Shown piece by piece: positions 16,700 to 23,848 of a stretch of DNA of 64,000 bases. The stretch is from positions 1 through 64,000 of the forward strand of contig CAAEIG010000125.1 in assembly GCA_900755895.1 (NCBI GenBank). Reading direction: 5' to 3'. Each line of letters opens with the position of its first letter. Position 1 is the stretch's first letter. The DNA is from Clostridia bacterium. GTDB taxonomy: Bacteria; Bacillota; Clostridia; Oscillospirales; Acutalibacteraceae. Made by a program: the position numbers and the translations under genes. Under the pieces are notes generated by a model. That model did not search any database and was not told where the DNA came from. It saw nothing but the letters and a program-made list of their open reading frames with translations.

Positions 16700-17905
16700 A
16701 TGGGCTTCTTTGAAAAGATCCGGGATGGGCTGAAAAAGACCCGGGACAATATCAGCGGCCAGATCACCCAGATGGTCAACTCTTTCACCAAGATTGACGA
16801 GGACCTCTTTGAGGAGCTGGAAGAGCTGCTGGTGATGGGAGACGTGGGTGTGAACACTGCGGAATACATCTGCGACCAGCTTCGGGCAAAGATCAAGGAG
16901 AAGGGAATCACCGACCCCAGCCTGATTATGGGTGAGCTGAAAGCTATTGTGGCGGAGATGCTCCAAGGGGACGACACCCTGCACATCTCCACAAAACCTT
17001 CCATTATCCTGGTGATCGGCGTCAACGGCGTGGGTAAGACCACCACCATTGGTAAGCTGGCCTCCCGGCTGAAGAGCGAGGGCAAGTCCGTGATCCTGGG
17101 GGCTGCGGACACCTTCCGAGCCGCTGCCATTGAGCAGTTGGAAGTTTGGGCCCAGCGTGCCGAGGTGCCCCTCATCAAGCACAAGGAGGGCGCGGACCCT
17201 GCCGCCGTGGTGTTTGATACCATCGCCGCGGCCAAGGCCCGGGGCTGTGACGTGATTATCTGCGATACCGCCGGCCGCCTGCACAACAAAAAGAACCTGA
17301 TGGACGAGCTGGGGAAGATCTCCCGGGTGATCGACCGGGAGCTGCCCGGCTGTGACCGGGAGACCCTGTTGGTGCTGGATGCCGCCACGGGCCAAAACGC
17401 GGTGAACCAGGCCAAGGAATTCCAGAGTGCAGCGGGGATCACCGGCATTGTGCTGACCAAGCTGGACGGAACCCCCAAGGGCGGCGTGGTGTTGCCCATC
17501 AAGCAGGATCTGGGCCTTCCGGTGAAGTTTATCGGCGTGGGCGAGCAGGTGGAGGACTTGCAGCCCTTTGACGCAGAGGCCTTTGCAGACGCTCTGTTTG
17601 ACAATCAGCGGGATGACACCCCGGCCTTTGTGGAGGACCGGGAGCGTGCGGAGCTGGAGGCTCAGGCACAGGCGGAAGAAGAAGCTAGAGCCAGAGCGGA
17701 GGAGGAGCGTCAGGAAGTCCAGCTGCTCTCCGAGGAGCTGCTGGAAGAGGCCGCACCCGAGGAGGTCCTGTCCGAAGAAAGCTTGATCTCCGATATCGAC
17801 GCCATGCTGGAAGAGGCGCCGGAGGAGGAAGAGACTCCCGAAGAGAAGCCGGAGAAGAAAAAGCGCAGGTTCTGGCCTTTTGGCCGGAAGCGGGATGAGG
17901 AATAA
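16700..17905 (+). CDS. ftsY: Signal recognition particle receptor FtsY with C-terminal charged tail
   Basis: A 401-residue FtsY GTPase, which docks SRP-ribosome complexes at the membrane. The N terminus begins directly with the amphipathic helix and N domain (GFFEKIRDGLKKTRDN); the G domain has GVNGVGKTTTIGKLA, DTFRAAAIEQL, DTAGRLHNKKNLM and TKLDGTPKGG. The NG core ends near Asp301. It is followed by about 100 residues that first form an acidic Glu/Ala-rich stretch and then a basic-aromatic end (KKKRRFWPFGRKRDEE). In E. coli-type FtsY such a charged region precedes the NG domain; here it follows it. ATG 16700 has GAGAGGAAG upstream. Confidence 0.95.
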   Translation: MGFFEKIRDGLKKTRDNISGQITQMVNSFTKIDEDLFEELEELLVMGDVGVNTAEYICDQLRAKIKEKGITDPSLIMGELKAIVAEMLQGDDTLHISTKPSIILVIGVNGVGKTTTIGKLASRLKSEGKSVILGAADTFRAAAIEQLEVWAQRAEVPLIKHKEGADPAAVVFDTIAAAKARGCDVIICDTAGRLHNKKNLMDELGKISRVIDRELPGCDRETLLVLDAATGQNAVNQAKEFQSAAGITGIVLTKLDGTPKGGVVLPIKQDLGLPVKFIGVGEQVEDLQPFDAEAFADALFDNQRDDTPAFVEDRERAELEAQAQAEEEARARAEEERQEVQLLSEELLEEAAPEEVLSEESLISDIDAMLEEAPEEEETPEEKPEKKKRRFWPFGRKRDEE

Positions 17906-17925
17906 CCAGGGAAAGGATGGGGCAA

Positions 17926-18498
17926 ATGAAAATTGTAATTGCCACCCATAACAAGGGGAAGATCGTGGAGTTTAAGCGGATGCTGGAACCCATGGGCATT
18001 GAAGTGGTGACAGCGGAGCTGTCGGAGCCGGAGGAGACGGGCAAGACCTTTATGGAAAATGCCTTTATCAAGGCGGAATCCGCCTGCAAAGAGACGGGCC
18101 TGCCCGCCGTGGCGGACGATTCCGGTCTGTGCGTGGATTACCTGGACGGTGCTCCTGGAATCTACTCCGCCCGGTTTGCAGAGCCCGGCAAGCGGCGTTT
18201 GACGGTGCTGGAAAAGCTTCAGGGAGTGCCGGTGGAACAACGGGGCGCGCATTTTGTCAGTGCTGTGTGCTGTGTGTTCCCGGATGGGGACCGGATCGAT
18301 GCCGAGGGCAAGTGCTATGGCACCATTGCTTTTGAGTCCCGAGGGGAAAACGGCTTTGGGTATGATTCCATCTTCGAGCAGGAAGGTCGCACCTTTGGAG
18401 AGATGACCGATGCTGAGAAGGATGCCCGCAGCCATCGAGGCAAGGCGTTCCAGCTGTTTGAGGAAAAGCTTCGGGAGTATTTGAAGCAGAAGGGATGA
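17926..18498 (+). CDS. rdgB: XTP/dITP pyrophosphatase
   Basis: A 190-residue HAM1/RdgB protein that hydrolyses non-canonical purine nucleotides (dITP, XTP) to monophosphates and so keeps them out of DNA. Family motifs: IVIATHNKGKIVEF at the start, ADDSGLCVDYL in the middle and GFGYDSIF near residue 150. ATG 17917 is also in frame, but AAAGGA at 17912-17917 is spaced for ATG 17926 and homology starts there. It begins about 20 bases after ftsY and is followed closely by a Cys-rich gene. Confidence 0.94.
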   Translation: MKIVIATHNKGKIVEFKRMLEPMGIEVVTAELSEPEETGKTFMENAFIKAESACKETGLPAVADDSGLCVDYLDGAPGIYSARFAEPGKRRLTVLEKLQGVPVEQRGAHFVSAVCCVFPDGDRIDAEGKCYGTIAFESRGENGFGYDSIFEQEGRTFGEMTDAEKDARSHRGKAFQLFEEKLREYLKQKG

Positions 18499-18503
18499 TC
18501 CCT

Positions 18504-18971
18504 ATGAAAAATTACTGTGGGTTGGACTGCAGCCAGTGTCCCGCTGTGGACAACTGTCCCGGATGTGCCGCCACCGGTGGAAAGCCTTACGGGGGCACCT
18601 GCGTCCTGGGAGAGTGCTGCAAAGCAGGGGGATGCGAGGCTCCTGGCGGCTGCTTTTCCGGGAGTTGTTCCTTGAAAGAGGAGCTGATCCAGGAGTTCAA
18701 TGCCCTGCAGATTCCTGGCATGGAGACCGTGACGGACTTAAACGCCCTGCCGGGGTCTTATATCAATTTGGAGTACACGCTTCCCAGCGGCCAGAAGGTG
18801 AAGTTCTGGGAGGACAACCGGGTGTATTTTGTCAATCAATTGTGCAAGCATGACGGCAGCGGCCGGTGTTTCGGTCTGACCGCCGATGAAAATTGGCTTT
18901 TGGTGTGCGAGTACGGCGACAACGGCTCCGACCCGGAGATTGTAGCGTACCAGCGGCGAAAGCAGAAATGA
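18504..18971 (+). CDS. Cys-rich protein, DUF3795-like
   Basis: A 155-residue protein of unknown function. The first 60 residues contain ten or more cysteines in paired spacing (NYCGLDCSQCPAVDNCPGC, then CVLGECCKAGGC), a pattern like DUF3795 domains thought to bind metal. The C-terminal half (about 65-155) is a separate mixed fold rich in Tyr/Trp with no motif I recognise. It starts 5 bases after rdgB, so is co-transcribed with it. An ATG at 18495 overlapping rdgB is possible; 18504 is better spaced from AAGGGA. Confidence 0.6.
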   Translation: MKNYCGLDCSQCPAVDNCPGCAATGGKPYGGTCVLGECCKAGGCEAPGGCFSGSCSLKEELIQEFNALQIPGMETVTDLNALPGSYINLEYTLPSGQKVKFWEDNRVYFVNQLCKHDGSGRCFGLTADENWLLVCEYGDNGSDPEIVAYQRRKQK

Positions 18972-18984
18972 CACAGGAGAGTAA

Positions 18985-19284
18985 ATGATGTTAACCAGTA
19001 AACAGCGCGCATATCTCCGCTCTTTAGCGGTGAACGAGGACACCATCCTGATGATGGGCAAATCCGGCATGAGCCCGGAACTGATCAAGCAGGCGGACGA
19101 CGCCCTGGAAAAGCGGGAGCTGATTAAAGGCCGGGTGCTGCCGGAATCCTCCCCCATGACCTCTCGGGAGGCGGCGGAGGAAATCGCCCGCCAGACAAAC
19201 AGTGATGTGGTGCAGGTGATCGGATCCCGGTTTGTGCTGTACCGCAGAAAGAAGAAGGACCCCAAAATCGTCCTGCCCCGATGA
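18985..19284 (+). CDS. yhbY: YhbY-type CRM-domain RNA-binding protein
   Basis: A small (98-99 residue) CRM-domain protein: LTSKQRAYLRSLA at the start, the GKSGMSPELIKQ loop (GxxG type) and a C-terminal VVQVIGSRFVLYR strand. Homologues bind pre-50S particles and help ribosome assembly. Adjacent in-frame ATGs at 18985 and 18988 are both possible; the GGAG at 18976-18979 favours the second. It precedes nadD, a frequent neighbour in Firmicutes (yhbY/yqeI-nadD-yqeK-rsfS). Confidence 0.9.
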   Translation: MMLTSKQRAYLRSLAVNEDTILMMGKSGMSPELIKQADDALEKRELIKGRVLPESSPMTSREAAEEIARQTNSDVVQVIGSRFVLYRRKKKDPKIVLPR

Positions 19285-19297
19285 AGGGGGGAGGACG

Positions 19298-20494
19298 TTG
19301 AAGACTGGCATTTATGGGGGAACGTTCAACCCCATCCACCGGGGGCACATCCACTTGCTGGAAGAGTTTGTCCGGCGGTTGGACTTGGATCGGGTGCTGC
19401 TGATTCCCACCCATGTGCCGCCCCACAAGGCTGCCCCGGAGCTGGCCAGCGGGGAGGACCGCATGACCATGTGCCGTCTGGCGGTGGGGGATCGGCCTCA
19501 CCTGCAGATCTCTGACTTGGAGATGCGCCGGGAGGGAAAGAGCTACACCGCAGAAACCCTGGAGGAGCTCCATCGGCTCTACCCTCAGGATCAGTTTTAC
19601 CTGTTGATGGGGGAGGATATGTTCCTGACAGTGGAGCACTGGTACCGGCCGGAGACCATCTTTCTTTTGGCCACCGTATGTACGGCACCCAGAAGCGTCC
19701 ACGGTATGGGGAAGCTTCTGGCCAAAAAGGACGAGTACGCCTCCCGCTATGGAGCCCGGTGTGTGGTGGAGGACATTCCCTATCTGCCCGTCTCCTCCAC
19801 GCAGGTGCGGCAGTGGGCAGGGGAGGGCAAAGACCTCACCCCTCTGGTGCCGGAAGCGGTGGCCGAGTTTATTCAGCAGCGGGGCATTTACAGGAAAGGA
19901 CGGGAACCCATGGACTATGAGGACTATGAGCGGGAAGTAAAGAGCCATCTGACAGAGAAGCGGTTTTATCACAGCCAGTGCGTGGCACAGGAAGCTGCCC
20001 GCCTGGCCCAGCGCTATGGGGCAGATGTAGAAAAGGCCCGCTTGGCGGGGATCCTTCACGATATTATGAAGGATACGCCCCCGGAGGAACAGTTGAAAAT
20101 ACTGACCGATTCTGGTATAATACTGACTAACACCCAGCAGCGGAACGGGAAATTGTGGCACGCTCTGTGCGGAGCGGCTTATATCCGGCAAAAGCTGGGG
20201 GTCACCGACCCGGAGATTGTGAACGCAGTGGCCTGTCACACCAGCGGAAAAGGGGATATGACCCTTTTGGAAAAGGTGCTGTTTGTGGCGGATTACATCT
20301 CTGCGGACAGAACCTATCCCGGGGTGGAGGAGATGCGTCTGGCGGCGGACCGCAGCCTGGAGGAGGCCATGGTGGAAGGAATCCGGTTCACGGTGGATGA
20401 GCTGATGGGCCAGGGACTGCCGGTGGCGGCGGAATCCATTGAGGCCTATAACGACGCAATTTTTACCTTAGAAAAGAAGGAGCAGCAAGCATGA
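19298..20494 (+). CDS. nadD: Fused NadD nicotinate-nucleotide adenylyltransferase / YqeK HD hydrolase
   Basis: One 398-residue frame joins two proteins that are separate in B. subtilis. Residues 1-200 are NadD (GIYGGTFNPIHRGH nucleotide-binding start; SSTQVR near 170), which makes deamido-NAD from nicotinate mononucleotide. Residues about 205-398 are YqeK, an HD-domain hydrolase of diadenosine tetraphosphate, with His254-Asp255 in GILHDIMKD and VACHTSGKGDM. The start is TTG 19298, preceded by GGGGGGAGG; earlier in-frame codons lie in yhbY. An ATG at 19910 opens the YqeK part and is preceded by AGGAAAGGA at 19892-19900, so free YqeK could also be made. Overlaps rsfS by ATGA. Confidence 0.92.
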   Translation: MKTGIYGGTFNPIHRGHIHLLEEFVRRLDLDRVLLIPTHVPPHKAAPELASGEDRMTMCRLAVGDRPHLQISDLEMRREGKSYTAETLEELHRLYPQDQFYLLMGEDMFLTVEHWYRPETIFLLATVCTAPRSVHGMGKLLAKKDEYASRYGARCVVEDIPYLPVSSTQVRQWAGEGKDLTPLVPEAVAEFIQQRGIYRKGREPMDYEDYEREVKSHLTEKRFYHSQCVAQEAARLAQRYGADVEKARLAGILHDIMKDTPPEEQLKILTDSGIILTNTQQRNGKLWHALCGAAYIRQKLGVTDPEIVNAVACHTSGKGDMTLLEKVLFVADYISADRTYPGVEEMRLAADRSLEEAMVEGIRFTVDELMGQGLPVAAESIEAYNDAIFTLEKKEQQA

Positions 20495-20844
20495 CGTCTT
20501 TGGAACTGGCAAAGAAGGCGGCCGCTTTTTTGGACAGCAAAAAAGCGGAAAAGCTCAATGTGATAGAGATTGAAAACATCTCCAGCCTGGCGGACTATTT
20601 TGTCATTGCCACGGGTAATAACAACACCCATGTGCGCGCTTTGGCCGACGAGCTGGATGAGAAGCTAAAAGCCGAAGGCCTGCCCCCGGCCCGCACAGAG
20701 GGTTACCGGTCCAACTCCTGGATCCTGTTGGATTGGGGCAACGTGGTGGTGCACATCTTCACCCAGGAGGGCCGGGACTTCTATGACCTGGACCGCCTGT
20801 GGACCGATGGCAAGAAAGTGGAGTGGCAAACCGAAGAAGCGTAA
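20491..20844 (+). CDS. rsfS: Ribosome silencing factor RsfS
   Basis: A 117-residue RsfS/YbeB/YqeL protein, full length. Motifs: KAAAFLDSKKAEKLNVIEI, the DYFVIATGNNNTHVRALAD core and the WILLDWGNVVVHIF strand. RsfS binds ribosomal protein L14 and blocks subunit joining under starvation. ATG overlaps the nadD-yqeK stop, giving the usual nadD-yqeK-rsfS unit. A 240-base gap with inverted repeats separates it from leuS. Confidence 0.95.
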   Translation: MTSLELAKKAAAFLDSKKAEKLNVIEIENISSLADYFVIATGNNNTHVRALADELDEKLKAEGLPPARTEGYRSNSWILLDWGNVVVHIFTQEGRDFYDLDRLWTDGKKVEWQTEEA

Positions 20845-20845
20845 A

Positions 20846-21066
20846 AGTTTTTGATCCAACTTTTTTCAAAAAGTTGGCGGAGTTTGAGGCGGAGCCTCAA
20901 AGTCTAAAAAACGGCGCAGCCGAAGAAAAAGCAGGGCATGCGCCCGAAAGGTGGTAGGCGCCTGCTACGCGGACACCAACGTCCTCTTTTCCGAACAGGG
21001 GAGAGAGCGAAGCGAACGAAATCGCGACGAATAAGTTCTTTGCTTACTTTCTTTCAAGAAAGTAAG
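20846..21066. repeat. Intergenic element with three perfect inverted repeats
   Basis: The 240-base gap between rsfS and leuS contains three perfect hairpins: arms CCAACTTTTT/AAAAAGTTGG with a TC loop (20856-20877), TTTGAGGC/GCCTCAAA with a GGA loop (20883-20901), and CTTACTTTCTT/AAGAAAGTAAG with a TC loop (21043-21066). Between them are shorter dyads such as GGAC/GTCC (20971-20984). None is followed by a T run. No coding frame of note is present. The build resembles a small non-coding repeat element rather than a T-box or terminator; copy number elsewhere is unknown. Confidence 0.65.
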
Positions 21067-21084
21067 GGAAAGGGTTGATGAAAG

Positions 21085-23493
21085 ATGAAGTACGATCATA
21101 AAGCCATTGAACCCAAATGGCAGGAAAAATGGGAAGAGACCAGGGTGTTCCATGCGCAGAACGGCTCTGATAAGCCCAAGTATTACGCCCTGATCGAGTT
21201 TCCCTACCCCTCCGGTCAGGGACTGCATGTGGGCCATCCCCGTCCCTACACTGCTCTGGACGTGGTGGCCAGAAAGCGCCGGATGCAGGGCTATAATGTG
21301 CTGTATCCCATCGGCTGGGACGCCTTTGGCCTGCCCACCGAGAACTACGCCATCAAGAACCATGTTCATCCCGCCGAGGTGACTAAGCGGAATATTGCCC
21401 GGTTCAAGAAGCAGATCCAGTCCTTGGGCATCAGCTTTGACTGGAGCCGGGAGATCTCCACCACCGATCCGGAGTACTATAAGTGGACCCAGTGGATCTT
21501 CCTGCAGCTGTTCAAGAAAGGCTTGGCCTATAAGAAGGAAATGAACGTGAACTGGTGTACCTCCTGCAAGTGCGTGCTGGCCAACGAGGAAGTGGTCAAC
21601 GGCGTGTGCGAGCGGTGCGGCAGCGAGGTGGTCCACAAGGTGAAGAGCCAGTGGATGTTGAAGATCACCGAGTACGCCCAGCGGCTCATTGACGACCTGG
21701 ATCTGGTGGATTACCCCGAGCGGGTCAAGACCCAGCAGAAGAACTGGATCGGCCGCTCCACCGGCGCCGAGGTGGACTTCGACACCACCGCCGGCGATAA
21801 GCTGACCGTCTACACCACCCGTCCCGATACCCTCTACGGCGCCACCTATATGGTGGTGTCCCCGGAGCATCCCTACTTGGAGAAGTGGGCGGACAAGCTC
21901 CAGAACCTGGACGAAATCAAGGCCTATCAGGAGCAGGCAGCGAGAAAATCCGACTTTGAGCGTACCGAGGTCGCCAAGGAAAAGACCGGCGTGAAGCTCC
22001 AGGGCGTGTCCGCTGTCAATCCCCTCACCGGCAAAGAGATCCCCATCTTTATCTCCGATTACGTGTTGGTGTCCTACGGCACCGGCGCTATCATGGCTGT
22101 GCCCGCTCACGACACCCGTGACTGGGAGTTTGCCAAGAAGTTTGGTTTGCCCATCATCGAAGTGGTCAAGGGCGGCAACGTGGAAGAGGAAGCCTTCACC
22201 GACTGCGAAACCGGCATTATGGTGAACTCCGGCATTCTGGACGGCCTGACTGTGGAGGAAGCCAAGAAGAAGATTACCCAGCATCTTGAGGAGAAGGGTA
22301 TCGGTCACGCCAAGGTAAACTACAAGCTGCGCGACTGGGTGTTCTCCCGCCAGCGGTACTGGGGCGAGCCCATCCCCGTGGTGTATTGTGAGAAGTGCGG
22401 CTGGGTGCCCCTGCCGGAGAGCGAGCTGCCCCTGCGGCTGCCCGAGGTGGAGTCCTACGAGCCCACCGACAACGGTGAATCCCCCTTGGCCCACATGACC
22501 GATTGGGTGAGCACCACCTGTCCCCATTGCGGTGGTCCCGCCAAGCGTGAGACGGATACCATGCCTCAGTGGGCAGGTTCCTCCTGGTACTTCCTGCGGT
22601 ACATGGATCCCCACAACGATGAGGCCTTCGCTTCCCCCGAGGCGTTAAAGTATTGGTCACCCATCGACTGGTATAACGGCGGTATGGAGCACACCACGCT
22701 GCACCTGTTGTACAGCCGGTTCTGGCACAAGTTCCTGTTTGACCAGGGCCTGGTGCCCACTCCCGAGCCCTATGCCAAGCGCACCAGCCACGGCATGATT
22801 CTGGGCGAAAACGGAGAGAAGATGAGCAAGTCCCGTGGCAACGTGGTGAACCCCGATGAGATCGTTGATGAGTACGGCGCCGATACCATGCGGTTGTACG
22901 AGATGTTCATTGGCGACTTTGAGAAGGCTGCTCCCTGGAGCAATGCTGGTATCAAGGGATGCCGCCGGTTTGTGGAGCGCTATTGGAACCTGCAGAGCCT
23001 CCTCTGTGAGGACCAGGGAATCCGTCCCGACATGGAGGGTGCGTTCCATAAGGCCATCAAGAAGGTCAGCGAGGATACCGAGGTGTTGAAGTTTAACACC
23101 GCCATCGCCGCACTGATGACGCTGATGAACCAGGTGACTGCCAAGGGCAGCATCTCCAAGGAGGAGCTGCGGATTTTCACCATCCTGATGAATCCCTTTG
23201 CCCCCCATGTCACCGAAGAGGTGTGGGCAGCAAACGGATTGGGTGAGGGCCTGGTGGCCCAGCAGCCTTGGCCGGAGTATGACGAGGCCAAGTGCAAGGA
23301 TGACACGGTGGAGATCGTGGTGCAAGTGTCCGGTAAGGTCCGTGCTCGGTTGAACGTAGCTGCGGACATCAGCAAGGAGGACGCTCTGGCTGCTGCCAAG
23401 GCTGATGCCAAGGTGGCTGCCGAGATTGCCGGCAAGAACATTGTCAAAGAGATTTATGTTCCCGGCAAGCTGGTGAATATTGTGGCAAAATAA
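21085..23493 (+). CDS. leuS: Leucyl-tRNA synthetase
   Basis: An 802-residue bacterial-type LeuRS. Class I signatures: HVGH at residues 48-51 and EKMSKSRGN in the last third; the large editing (CP1) domain lies between (about 220-420). Two CxxC pairs (CTSCKCVLANEEVVNGVCERC; kept apart here as CTSC and CERC) form a zinc site in the insertion. Charges tRNA-Leu. Start ATG follows GGGAAAGGG. No T-box leader is visible upstream although many Firmicutes leuS genes have one; instead the hairpin element above occupies the leader. A strong terminator follows. Confidence 0.97.
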   Translation: MKYDHKAIEPKWQEKWEETRVFHAQNGSDKPKYYALIEFPYPSGQGLHVGHPRPYTALDVVARKRRMQGYNVLYPIGWDAFGLPTENYAIKNHVHPAEVTKRNIARFKKQIQSLGISFDWSREISTTDPEYYKWTQWIFLQLFKKGLAYKKEMNVNWCTSCKCVLANEEVVNGVCERCGSEVVHKVKSQWMLKITEYAQRLIDDLDLVDYPERVKTQQKNWIGRSTGAEVDFDTTAGDKLTVYTTRPDTLYGATYMVVSPEHPYLEKWADKLQNLDEIKAYQEQAARKSDFERTEVAKEKTGVKLQGVSAVNPLTGKEIPIFISDYVLVSYGTGAIMAVPAHDTRDWEFAKKFGLPIIEVVKGGNVEEEAFTDCETGIMVNSGILDGLTVEEAKKKITQHLEEKGIGHAKVNYKLRDWVFSRQRYWGEPIPVVYCEKCGWVPLPESELPLRLPEVESYEPTDNGESPLAHMTDWVSTTCPHCGGPAKRETDTMPQWAGSSWYFLRYMDPHNDEAFASPEALKYWSPIDWYNGGMEHTTLHLLYSRFWHKFLFDQGLVPTPEPYAKRTSHGMILGENGEKMSKSRGNVVNPDEIVDEYGADTMRLYEMFIGDFEKAAPWSNAGIKGCRRFVERYWNLQSLLCEDQGIRPDMEGAFHKAIKKVSEDTEVLKFNTAIAALMTLMNQVTAKGSISKEELRIFTILMNPFAPHVTEEVWAANGLGEGLVAQQPWPEYDEAKCKDDTVEIVVQVSGKVRARLNVAADISKEDALAAAKADAKVAAEIAGKNIVKEIYVPGKLVNIVAK

Positions 23494-23504
23494 AAAGTGA
23501 GCAT

Positions 23505-23543
23505 AAAAAAGGGACCTCCCATTGTGGGAGGTCCCTTTTTTTT
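23505..23543. terminator. Bidirectional terminator between leuS and a leftward membrane gene
   Basis: Arms GGGACCTCCC (23511-23520) and GGGAGGTCCC (23526-23535), with A-rich left flank and a run of T on the right to 23543. It can end leuS on the plus strand and the leftward transcript on the minus strand. Confidence 0.93.
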
Positions 23544-23823
23544 AGTTGTGTCCTTTTCTTTGCTTGTACCCTTGCCACAGGCCCCAGATCACCAGGACAG
23601 CCAGCAGCAACAAGAGCAGTCCGCAGATCAGGAAGTACAGGTTGGTCCACGGGGACGCCATGTCCCACCGGCCAAAGAGCAGTCCGACGGCTGCCCGCAC
23701 AGGCCACAGGATCACCGAGGCCGCTGAGGAGAGAAGCTCTGCCGCAACATGGAATAGGGCGCCCAGCACTTGAAAGAATGCAGATGCAATAGCGCTGATG
23801 AGATCAAATAGAGCGGAAATCAT
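23542..23823 (-). CDS. Small membrane protein of unknown function
   Basis: A 93-residue protein read leftward. Residues about 4-45 are amphipathic to hydrophobic (ALFDLISAIASAFFQVLGAL) and 60-83 form a clear membrane helix (NLYFLICGLLLLLLAVLVIW), followed by a basic end (KQRKGH). It follows the exporter permease by 25 bases on the same strand with GAAGGAGCT upstream, so it is likely part of that operon. I do not recognise the family. It could be an accessory subunit of the exporter; that is a guess from position. Confidence 0.55.
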   Translation of the reverse strand: MISALFDLISAIASAFFQVLGALFHVAAELLSSAASVILWPVRAAVGLLFGRWDMASPWTNLYFLICGLLLLLLAVLVIWGLWQGYKQRKGHN

Positions 23824-23848
23824 GAGTACAGCTCCTTCCTGTGGAAAA

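Noticed and set aside
19910..20494. Separate yqeK gene
   Set aside because: No stop codon separates it from nadD; it is annotated as part of one fused frame, with the internal start noted as a possible second product.
20845..21084. T-box leader for leuS
   Set aside because: No AGGGTGGnACCGCG-like core, no specifier stem and no terminator/antiterminator pair.
20965..22614. Long antisense frame (549 codons) over leuS
   Set aside because: Low-complexity His/Gly/Leu-rich translation typical of codon-bias shadows; leuS is certain on the other strand.
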